The notes under the pieces were generated by a model, which saw only the letters and a program-made list of their open reading frames with translations, searched no databases and was not told the origin of the DNA. From assembly GCA_025362915.1 (NCBI GenBank), contig JANYEU010000191.1, positions 1 through 14,128 on the forward strand: a stretch of 14,128 nucleotides of DNA. Reading direction: 5' to 3'. Every line of letters starts with the position of its first letter. Within the stretch, counting starts at the first letter, position 1. Position numbers and translations under genes: made by a program. This document shows positions 1 to 7,079 of the stretch, in pieces. Source of the stretch: Chitinophagaceae bacterium (GTDB lineage: Bacteria > Bacteroidota > Bacteroidia > Chitinophagales > Chitinophagaceae).

Positions 1-118
1 ATTAAAGGTCTGCAATTACCAATTAAAGGTCTGCAATTACCAATTAAAGGTCTGCAATTACCAATTAAAGGTCTGCAATTACCAATTAAAGGTCTGCAAT
101 TACCAATTAAAGGTCTGC
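1..118. repeat. Tandem array of a 21-bp unit (5 full copies plus a 13-bp partial)
   Basis: The unit ATTAAAGGTCTGCAATTACCA is repeated without a mismatch at 1-21, 22-42, 43-63, 64-84 and 85-105, and its first 13 bases recur at 106-118. The array starts at the first base of the window, so its true length is unknown. There are no unique spacers, so it is not a CRISPR. The unit can be read as three heptamers (AATTACC, AATTAAA, GGTCTGC), the first two nearly identical, and this suggests growth from a 7-bp step. On the + strand two frames are free of stops across the array (one reads IKGLQLP repeatedly and ends at TAA 124-126), so it could also be the 3' end of an upstream gene. I consider an intergenic repeat more likely. 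Confidence 0.95.
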
Positions 119-124
119 TTTTTT
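96..124 (+). terminator. Possible terminator made from the last repeat junction plus a T6 tract
   Basis: GCA (96-98) can pair with TGC (116-118), and ACC (102-104) with GGT (112-114), around the loop AATTAAA. An internal bulge separates the two short helices. The stem is followed directly by six T (119-124) on the + strand. This has the layout of an intrinsic terminator for a gene upstream of the window, but the stem is short and interrupted. The same hairpin can form at every repeat junction. Only the last one has the T tract. Confidence 0.3.
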
Positions 125-284
125 AACTAATTACTTTTTTAAAGAAACGAATAAAATAGTACAGTTCAACGATTTACAACCTATTTGACACATTAGAACC
201 ATTTGTTGCAACATGGAAAGGTGCAATACCCTCTTGGAGGCAATAAATTCGCATTTTTGCGCACCGTATATAAACAGCTTCCAG
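125..284 (+). promoter_or_regulatory. Leader/promoter region of the SusC gene
   Basis: This is a non-coding stretch between the repeat array and the chosen SusC start. CTTTTTTAA occurs at 118-126 and again at 134-142. GGTGC (220-224) can pair with GCACC (261-265), and inside that lies a small hairpin, CCTC (230-233), TTG loop, GAGG (237-240). These sit about 20 nt before the start codon and could shape the leader RNA. No convincing Bacteroidota -33/-7 promoter was found. TAAATTCG at 244-251 is one base off the TAnnTTTG -7 consensus, but no TTTG lies at the right distance upstream. The region is AT-rich before the ATG, with no Shine-Dalgarno, as usual in this phylum. HTCS operators usually lie in such leaders, but I cannot point to one. 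Confidence 0.4.
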
Positions 285-3200
285 ATGAATAGCAGAAAGA
301 GTAACAATTGCTTTAGTAAATCCCTCCATGAATTTTTGAAGGTTTCCCTTCTTTCTTCATTATTAATAATTGGCTTTGTTAGTCGATCTATTGCCCAAGA
401 ACCTAGAAAGACACAAAAGATAATGGGTACTGTTACCAATTTTGAGAAGTCGCCATTGGTGGGTGCGGGTTTAAAGATAAAAAACAGAACTACAGGTACT
501 ACTACCGACGAAAATGGAAACTTCAGTATCAATGCAGCACTTACCGATACGCTGATAGTGTCCTACATAAACTACATGACGCAAAATGTTAGAATTAACA
601 ATCGTACAACCATTCCTGTTGTACTGCTGGATGCTGCCAACAACATGAATGAAGTGATTGTGATTGGGTATGGTAATGTGAAGAAGAAAGAATTCTCTGG
701 GGTGATAGGAAAGGTGAATATGGAAGATATTAAAAAGGCACCTGTCACCTCTTTCGATCAGGCATTGGCAGGAAGAATTGCTGGTGTAACTGTTTCTACC
801 AATGATGGTCAACCAGGGGGCGGTTCGCAAATTGTGGTAAGAGGTGGTACTGCCGGACAAGAAACTTCTCCCTTGTATGTTATTGATGGTTTTCCGATTG
901 AAAACATGGACATTAATTCCATCAATATGAACGACATTGAATCTATAGAAGTATTGAAAGATGCTTCATCCATTGCCATCTATGGTTCTCGAGGAGCCAA
1001 TGGGGTTATTATGATTACAAGAAAAAAAGGAAAGGCTGAACCAACAAGAGTTACCTATTCTTTTTTGGATGGATTGCAACAGGTAACCAAGAAAATGGAT
1101 ATGCTGAGTCCGTATGAATTTGTGAAGCTGCAATTGGAACTGGATAGCATTCAGAGTACTGCTGCAACAAAAGTAGTTACTGGTGCAAACAGATACCTTA
1201 ATTTAGCTGATGGTGTTGATTTGAACTTTTATAAAACTGTTCAGCCTTACAACTGGCAAGATATGCTGATAAAAACCGGCAACTTGCAAACACACAATAT
1301 TGGTGTATCGGGCGGTAATAAAGACACCCGGTTTGCCTTTAATGGCGGGTACACCAATCAAAAAGGTATCATCATAAATACTGGCTTGAAAAAATATGAT
1401 GGGAAATTCACGTTAGATACCAAGCTATCAGACAATCTGAAGGTAGGGGCAAGTTTAAACTATGCCAACACACAAAGCTTTGGCACCATACCAACTGCTG
1501 GTACTAGTGGGGGTGTTACTTTTAACATGTGGGCATTTAGGCCTGTGGATATACTCGGTGCATCGAACCTGGAAACTGGATTTATTGATAGCTCATTGAG
1601 CAGTGCCTCTACTACAGTTCCAGACAATCTGGTGAACCCGAAACAACAGGCTTTGAACGAATACAGAAAGAACACTACTGCAACCACCACCTTAAATACT
1701 TTTTTGGAGTATATGCTTACGCAAGATTTAAAGTTTAGGATAACTGGCGGCATATCTAACACAAAACTTACTTCGGAAGCATTTTACAATTCAAAAACAT
1801 CACAAGGTACTTTGGCGGTAAATAGTAATGGTGTGCTGTTTAACCCTATCAATCAAATTAATGGTGCCATTACAAACAATAACAATACTAATTACCTAAC
1901 CGAGTCAACGCTTTCATATAGAAAAAGAATTAATAAAGACCATATAATTGATGCCGTTGCTGGCTTCTCTTATCAGTATGGCAGGGCAGATGGCAATGGT
2001 TATGGTTCCATTCAGATACCACAAGCACTTGAATATCTAGGTATTGGTAGTATTGGTTCTGGCACAGCTACTAAAATTAGTTTTTCTCCCTCGCACAATC
2101 AGATGTATTCTTTCTTGGGCAGGGTAAACTATTCTTTATTAGAAAAATACATTTTCACGGTTACTGGTCGAGAGGATGGTTCTTCACGTTTTGCGCCAGG
2201 GCATCAATGGAGCTTTTTCCCTTCTGGAGCTTTTGCTTGGCGATTTACGCAGGAGAAGTTTATGCGTAAGTACAATACCAAACTTACAGATGGCAAGCTG
2301 AGAATAAGTTATGGATACGTAGGAAATAACAGGGTTAGCGATCAGGCATTCAGGTATCAAATGGGTCTTGGTACTGCTTATGGCTATCCTTTAGGGGGGG
2401 TAAATACACCAGGTGCAATACCATTCTTTTACGGCAATCCCCTTGTTACTTGGGAAACAAGTAAGGAACTTGATTTGGGAACAAGTCTAAGTTTTTTGAG
2501 GGATAGGGTATTGATTGATGTTGATTATTACCTGAAGAATACAACCAATAGTTTGCTGGCTGTGCCATTGCCAAGCATTGCCGGTTATGCAAACGGAACA
2601 AACTCTCAATACCAAAATGCGGGTACTATCAGAAATAGTGGCTTGGAACTCACCATTACAACAACCAACATTCAGAAGAAAAACTTCTCTTGGACTAGTT
2701 CATTCAATATATCCTTCAATAAAAATAAGGTTATCTCTTTTTACGGCTTTTCGGATGTGAAGCAAACCAGCTTGAACACAATTTCCACTGCCCCTACTGC
2801 TTGGATAGCTAAAGTGGGTTATCCTATGACGCAGTTTTATGGATATAAATGGGGTGGCGTTTATCAATATGCCGACTTCAATAAGCTCTCAAATGGCACT
2901 TACGTTATTAAACCCGGCATTGCAAGCTATGGTACTACTGCAAACTCAGTTCAACCAGGAGATCCTAAATACAAAGATTTAAACGGTGATGGTGTAATAG
3001 ACGATAATGACAGAACAATTATTGGAACACCATTGGCCATCCACACTGGAGGGTTTAGCAACAACTTCACCTACAAGTCGTTTTCACTAGGCATTTTCTT
3101 TCAATGGAGCTATGGTAACGAGGTACTGAATATGAATAAATTAATATTCAATACAAGTGGAAACTTCTATGCAAACTCTAACCAGTTTGCCGACTATGTA

Positions 3201-3647
3201 AATAGATGGACACCCAATAATCCCACAAACGATATTCCTAGAGCCAATGCAAGAACTGGAGGAGCTGATTTGGATGGCAAAGTAAGACTGTCTTCTAGAT
3301 TAGTAGAAGATGCCTCTTATTTGAGGTTCAAGACAATTTCATTTGGGTACAATCTTCCAGAAAAATGGGTAAAAAAAGCTTCTATAAGTTCCATGAGAAT
3401 TTTTATTGCGGCACAAAATCTATTCACTTGGACAAAATACTCTGGCTTGGACCCAGAAGTATCTACCTATCGTGGTGCAAATCCTGCCAATGTGCCTTCG
3501 GGAGTGTCTGGAGGAAATGCTACTGCTGGTGTTGGGTACCTTTATATTCAACCAAGTTCTGGTTCTGCCGCATTGGCACAAGGACTCGATTATACACCGT
3601 ACCCAAGGTATAGAACAATCACCATTGGCGCAAACGTAGTATTCTAG
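285..3647 (+). CDS. SusC/RagA-family TonB-dependent outer-membrane transporter
   Basis: This is an outer-membrane beta-barrel that imports glycan oligomers with TonB energy and pairs with the SusD lipoprotein encoded next. The chosen ATG at 285 gives 1120 aa starting MNSRKSNNCFSK, with a hydrophobic signal peptide (LLSSLLIIGFVSRSIAQ) ending near residue 38. An in-frame ATG at 213 would add 24 residues in front of the signal and overlap the leader inverted repeat, so I reject it. Residues about 44-118 form the carboxypeptidase-D-regulatory-like domain typical of SusC. GYGNVKKKEFSG (about 127) begins the plug. The SusC/RagA plug signature is at about 194-250, including VIDGFPIEN, SIEVLKDASSIAIYGSRGA and NGVIMIT. 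The rest is barrel and ends in LDYTPYPRYRTITIGANVVF, with the usual C-terminal aromatic. Length is normal for the family. The stop is 24 bp before SusD, so the two are surely co-transcribed. Family assignment is firm; the substrate cannot be read from the sequence. Confidence 0.97.
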   Translation: MNSRKSNNCFSKSLHEFLKVSLLSSLLIIGFVSRSIAQEPRKTQKIMGTVTNFEKSPLVGAGLKIKNRTTGTTTDENGNFSINAALTDTLIVSYINYMTQNVRINNRTTIPVVLLDAANNMNEVIVIGYGNVKKKEFSGVIGKVNMEDIKKAPVTSFDQALAGRIAGVTVSTNDGQPGGGSQIVVRGGTAGQETSPLYVIDGFPIENMDINSINMNDIESIEVLKDASSIAIYGSRGANGVIMITRKKGKAEPTRVTYSFLDGLQQVTKKMDMLSPYEFVKLQLELDSIQSTAATKVVTGANRYLNLADGVDLNFYKTVQPYNWQDMLIKTGNLQTHNIGVSGGNKDTRFAFNGGYTNQKGIIINTGLKKYDGKFTLDTKLSDNLKVGASLNYANTQSFGTIPTAGTSGGVTFNMWAFRPVDILGASNLETGFIDSSLSSASTTVPDNLVNPKQQALNEYRKNTTATTTLNTFLEYMLTQDLKFRITGGISNTKLTSEAFYNSKTSQGTLAVNSNGVLFNPINQINGAITNNNNTNYLTESTLSYRKRINKDHIIDAVAGFSYQYGRADGNGYGSIQIPQALEYLGIGSIGSGTATKISFSPSHNQMYSFLGRVNYSLLEKYIFTVTGREDGSSRFAPGHQWSFFPSGAFAWRFTQEKFMRKYNTKLTDGKLRISYGYVGNNRVSDQAFRYQMGLGTAYGYPLGGVNTPGAIPFFYGNPLVTWETSKELDLGTSLSFLRDRVLIDVDYYLKNTTNSLLAVPLPSIAGYANGTNSQYQNAGTIRNSGLELTITTTNIQKKNFSWTSSFNISFNKNKVISFYGFSDVKQTSLNTISTAPTAWIAKVGYPMTQFYGYKWGGVYQYADFNKLSNGTYVIKPGIASYGTTANSVQPGDPKYKDLNGDGVIDDNDRTIIGTPLAIHTGGFSNNFTYKSFSLGIFFQWSYGNEVLNMNKLIFNTSGNFYANSNQFADYVNRWTPNNPTNDIPRANARTGGADLDGKVRLSSRLVEDASYLRFKTISFGYNLPEKWVKKASISSMRIFIAAQNLFTWTKYSGLDPEVSTYRGANPANVPSGVSGGNATAGVGYLYIQPSSGSAALAQGLDYTPYPRYRTITIGANVVF

Positions 3648-3671
3648 TAATTACTTTTAATCATTTCAAGT

Positions 3672-5684
3672 ATGAAAAATATAAATAGGGTAGGTTCTTT
3701 ATTATTACCCGTATTAATCTTCGTAAGTTCATGTAAAAAAGACATTAGTCTTGATCCATTGAATTTTCAAACAACGGATAAAACAAATGAAGCGCAACTA
3801 ACCAATCAATTGGCGGGCGTATATAATCCGTTAGAAGCTGAACAACTGTACGGCTGGGGAATGTGGGGGTACTTTACTGCCGGAACAGATGAAGGCTTTA
3901 ACAATGGAGTATCCGCTAATTCAACCACCACACAAGGACTTACAGAAGGGTTGCGTTCATCTAGCGATGATGCAAGTTATTTAAACCTTTGGAAGAGCTT
4001 ATATTCTGGCATAGAAAGGGCCAATATTTTGTTGAGTGTGATAAATCAACCTGTGATGAATGAAACCAAACGAGCTAATATAAAAGGACAGGCACTGTTT
4101 TTAAGGGCATACTATTTCTACTTATTGGTAAACAATTTTGGTGATGTTCCTTACAAAACAAAGCTTACTTCAGATATGGGATCTAGTTTCGATTTGCCAG
4201 AAACACCGAGTAGAGCCATATATGATTCTATCATTAAAGATATGACCTCCGCTGATAGTTTGGTGCAAACCATCACGCAAGCACAAAGCACCACAACGGT
4301 AACGCAATCTGCTGTGGAAGGTATTTTGGCAAGAGTTTGCCTGTCAGCAGCGGGCAGCCCAATAAATGGGGGACTTCCTTATTATCAAAAAGCGCTCTAT
4401 TGGGCAGAAAAAGTAATAGCAAGCGGCAACCATACGTTGTATAGTAGTTCACATCCACAATATCCGGGTACACCAGCTTATGCAAGAACGTTTATAAATA
4501 ACATGCAGGATAACTTCATCGATAAAAACCTTACAGAAGGTATGTGGGATGCGGCTTTCTTATCTAACGGCGTAGGTTCTTATGCAGGCCTAGGCTATCA
4601 AGCCACTCAACAATTGGGGGTAATAATGGGTATTACTTGTCCTTCTCCCACAGCAAAATCTACTGGTACTTATAGACCTTTACCTTCATTGTACAACTTA
4701 TATGGTAATGGGGATCAACGTAAAGATTGGGTACTAGCCCCTTATTTGTTAGATACTTCGGGCAATAGGCTGTACAGCATGGGGGTCAAATTTACCGTAA
4801 ATCCAGCTTATATCAAATGGACTAAGGATACCCTGTATAAGGATGGTAAAATATTGCGCATCAGGTATGATACTACTTTTTATGGTAGTGGGGCTGTGTT
4901 GAGCCCAGTGGTAGATATTACAACTGGAGCTATTACTTCTGTAAACGTTGTAAATGGAGGTAAAGGGTATTTATTGACTAGAACGCCGGCACCTACAAAA
5001 GACACAACGTTTAAATCTGTTAGCGTAACAATAACCTCACCCTCTCCAGGCAAAAACTTTATTGGTTACTTTACAATAGACCCATCTACTGGTAGCATTA
5101 CCAGTAACCCTGTTACTACGGCAGGCACTGGCTACGTAACAGTATATGACAGACCTATTGCTAAATGGAGACGAGAATATGAGGTCAATATGACTAAAAG
5201 TAGCTCTGTTACCTCCTCAAACTTTCCAATCATTCGTTATGCTGATATTTTATTAATGGCAGCCGAAGCCGATATTTTTGTTCGTGGCGGTGGGGCAAAT
5301 GCCACAGCTACTGGCATAGAATATTATAATCAAGTGAAGAGAAGGGCGTATGGATTCGATCCTAAATCGGCTTCTACAGCAGATGTTTCAGTAGTTACCA
5401 TGGATAGTATTATGGCAGAGAGGTCTAGAGAACTTTGCTTTGAAGGCGCACGAAGAAGCGATTTGAAACGCTGGGGATTGTCTGTTATGATTAACGCCCT
5501 GAACAATGCAAGAAGTAGCATACTTTCTTACAATGCTATTACGTCACCAGCTTCTGGCGTTGTTACATCATCGCTTTTGCAAATAACTAATTTCTTGTCG
5601 AACCCACAGAAGTATAGTCTTTTCCCAATACCATCATCCGAATTGGCATTGGAAGCATCACTATCTCAAAACCCGGGCTGGTAA
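3672..5684 (+). CDS. SusD/RagB-family nutrient-binding lipoprotein with an internal insertion
   Basis: This is a surface lipoprotein that caps the SusC barrel and binds the incoming glycan. MKNINRVGSLLLPVLIFVSSC is a lipoprotein signal with the lipidated Cys at 21, followed by KKD, which resembles a Bacteroidota surface-export signal. SusD hallmarks are: SLDPLNFQTTDK near the N-terminus; SGIERANILLSVIN (about 113); the TPR-like GQALFLRAYYFYLLVNNFGD (about 139); KWRREYEV followed by FPIIRYADILLMAAEAD (about 522); ERSRELCFEGARRSDLKRWG (about 583-603); and a C-terminal LFPIPSSEL. At 670 aa it is longer than most family members (about 500-600). The excess lies mainly at about 405-495, where two copies of TGxITSxxVxxxGxGY occur (418-433 and 473-488) between segments that normally adjoin. 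The next gene starts 3 nt after the stop. The fold and role are firm; the ligand is unknown. Confidence 0.96.
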   Translation: MKNINRVGSLLLPVLIFVSSCKKDISLDPLNFQTTDKTNEAQLTNQLAGVYNPLEAEQLYGWGMWGYFTAGTDEGFNNGVSANSTTTQGLTEGLRSSSDDASYLNLWKSLYSGIERANILLSVINQPVMNETKRANIKGQALFLRAYYFYLLVNNFGDVPYKTKLTSDMGSSFDLPETPSRAIYDSIIKDMTSADSLVQTITQAQSTTTVTQSAVEGILARVCLSAAGSPINGGLPYYQKALYWAEKVIASGNHTLYSSSHPQYPGTPAYARTFINNMQDNFIDKNLTEGMWDAAFLSNGVGSYAGLGYQATQQLGVIMGITCPSPTAKSTGTYRPLPSLYNLYGNGDQRKDWVLAPYLLDTSGNRLYSMGVKFTVNPAYIKWTKDTLYKDGKILRIRYDTTFYGSGAVLSPVVDITTGAITSVNVVNGGKGYLLTRTPAPTKDTTFKSVSVTITSPSPGKNFIGYFTIDPSTGSITSNPVTTAGTGYVTVYDRPIAKWRREYEVNMTKSSSVTSSNFPIIRYADILLMAAEADIFVRGGGANATATGIEYYNQVKRRAYGFDPKSASTADVSVVTMDSIMAERSRELCFEGARRSDLKRWGLSVMINALNNARSSILSYNAITSPASGVVTSSLLQITNFLSNPQKYSLFPIPSSELALEASLSQNPGW

Positions 5685-5687
5685 TAA

Positions 5688-6833
5688 ATGAACTTAAAAC
5701 GAATAGAAATGACTAGAAATAAAATAACTTTTGCTGCTGTACTCATGTTTACTTCGGCCATATTTAATGTGGGCTGTAAAAAATTGATGGATGCAAAATC
5801 TATCAGTGGATTTGACATAACCGCCGACAAACAAAGCTATAACATTGGAGATACTGTTGTTTTCACCATTAAAAAAGAGGCAGACGTAATCCTGTTTTAT
5901 TCTGGAAAAGCTGGATTTAATTATGTTGGTGCCTCAAGAAATTATGAGGCAGGTACAAACATCCTGAAGTTCCAAAGCTCTTTATCACAGGCGAGTAAAA
6001 CGAATATGGGCGATACTATATTGCTCAAAATAAGTACAGATTTAAGGGGTCATGATTCGGCAAGCATTGCTAATGCTACTTGGAAGGATATGACTGGTTT
6101 TGCTAAATTGCCTTCCATTACCACAACAGGTTTTGTAAATTCTGGCGCTGTAGATATTTCTCAATTTAATAATGCCGATTCTGTTTATATTGCCTTTCAG
6201 GCGCTAGGAAAACAAAATGTATTGACTCAACAAAGAAAGTGGCAAATACAGAATTTGACTCTTAGTAATACCCTTTCAGACGGTACATTCACCCCATTAT
6301 TTGCTGCACCTTTTACTTCTGCCAGCAATGTAACCACGGATACTTTGCCATTTTTTCAGTTTGTTGGTTGGTATCAGGTGAATATAAAAAACAATCCTTC
6401 CTTCAGTTATATTACTAATAACAACGCTTGGAACGTGGGTGACTATGGTATAAATACTGTAAATAGTCCGTTAGTTATTAATAATAAAGCTTGTAACAGT
6501 AGTGGAGTTTCCATTCAAACAGCTTATCCTATCACCTTTGATCCTGGAACAACTAAAAACAACCCCGACAATGAAGATTGGCTTATTACTTCTCCTGTAA
6601 ACTTAAAATTGGTTCGTCACGATTTTCCTACGACTGTCATCAAGAATTATGTAAATACTCCTTCAAAAGGAACGAAATATATTCGATCAAATGATGTTTA
6701 CGCTACCTATTCTTTTCCTTTGGATTCAACATTTGTGTCAGGTAAAACATATGATATGGTGTTTGATGCTCAGAACACAAGCGATAATCAAAAGAATGAA
6801 ACGGTAAAACACCTAAGTATTAAGATAAACTAA
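5688..6833 (+). CDS. DUF5017-family lipoprotein, probable surface glycan-binding protein
   Basis: This is a predicted lipoprotein: MTRNKITFAAVLMFTSAIFNVGC has a hydrophobic core and a lipobox, with the lipidated Cys at residue 30 counting from the ATG at 5688. An in-frame ATG at 5709 gives a shorter, cleaner signal and may be the true start. The mature part begins with a beta-rich domain (SGFDITADKQSYNIGDTVVF, then DVILFYSGKAGFNYVGASR) that I recognise as the N-terminal pattern of DUF5017 proteins. Later segments such as DSVYIAFQALG, RKWQIQNLTLSNTLSDGTFT and NPDNEDWLITSPVNL also fit this family. The C-terminus (about 335-381) looks like another Ig-type strand set. DUF5017 genes commonly follow susC-susD. 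Binding glycan at the surface is inferred from that position and the lipid anchor, not from a known binding motif. It lies 3 nt after the SusD stop and is the last gene before a strong hairpin. No catalytic signature is visible. Confidence 0.85.
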   Translation: MNLKRIEMTRNKITFAAVLMFTSAIFNVGCKKLMDAKSISGFDITADKQSYNIGDTVVFTIKKEADVILFYSGKAGFNYVGASRNYEAGTNILKFQSSLSQASKTNMGDTILLKISTDLRGHDSASIANATWKDMTGFAKLPSITTTGFVNSGAVDISQFNNADSVYIAFQALGKQNVLTQQRKWQIQNLTLSNTLSDGTFTPLFAAPFTSASNVTTDTLPFFQFVGWYQVNIKNNPSFSYITNNNAWNVGDYGINTVNSPLVINNKACNSSGVSIQTAYPITFDPGTTKNNPDNEDWLITSPVNLKLVRHDFPTTVIKNYVNTPSKGTKYIRSNDVYATYSFPLDSTFVSGKTYDMVFDAQNTSDNQKNETVKHLSIKIN

Positions 6834-6847
6834 GTTGCGGGAGTGAC

Positions 6848-6884
6848 TTCCTTGAGCAAGGGGATGACTCCCTTGCTTGAGGGA
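6848..6884 (+). terminator. Strong 15-bp hairpin after the SusC-SusD-DUF5017 genes
   Basis: TTCCTTGAGCAAGGG (6848-6862) pairs with CCCTTGCTTGAGGGA (6870-6884) over all 15 positions. Three of the pairs are G-U, and the loop is GATGACT. The hairpin starts 14 bp after the stop of the DUF5017 gene. No T tract follows (the next bases are ATGAAATAG), so it is not a textbook intrinsic terminator. It may end or attenuate transcription, or protect the 3' end of the surface-module mRNA from decay so that the downstream regulator is made at a lower level. The rest of the spacer (6885-7079) holds a small inverted repeat, GTTCTTTTTGAAC (about 6908-6920), and no promoter I can defend. Confidence 0.5.
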
Positions 6885-7079
6885 ATGAAATAGTTTAGGA
6901 GGCATCTGTTCTTTTTGAACACTTGAATCTATGTTAATCGTGTGTTTGATGGGCAATTTCTGAATGGCAGTTAAACTGAATAGATAATGGGGAGAAACTC
7001 AAATATACATTTTGACAAACAAAATAAACACGGGAATAAATCTTCATTAGTTTTACGGCCTACTAACGTTGCCATTTTG

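Noticed and set aside
1..118. CRISPR array
   Set aside because: The units are directly adjacent and identical, with no unique spacers, and no cas genes are present.
1..126. Protein tail made of IKGLQLP repeats
   Set aside because: The frame is open to TAA at 124-126, but a 21-bp unit lacking a stop in one frame does so throughout by construction, and no start or non-repeat coding sequence is visible. It remains possible if sequence to the left supports it.
244..251. Bacteroidota -7 promoter element TAAATTCG
   Set aside because: It matches 7 of 8 consensus positions, but no TTTG or TTG lies 19-21 bp upstream. In AT-rich DNA such a match is expected by chance.
6987..7079. Earlier start for the HTCS gene
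   Set aside because: It would put a polar 31-residue extension before an obvious signal peptide; the ATG at 7080 is the better start.
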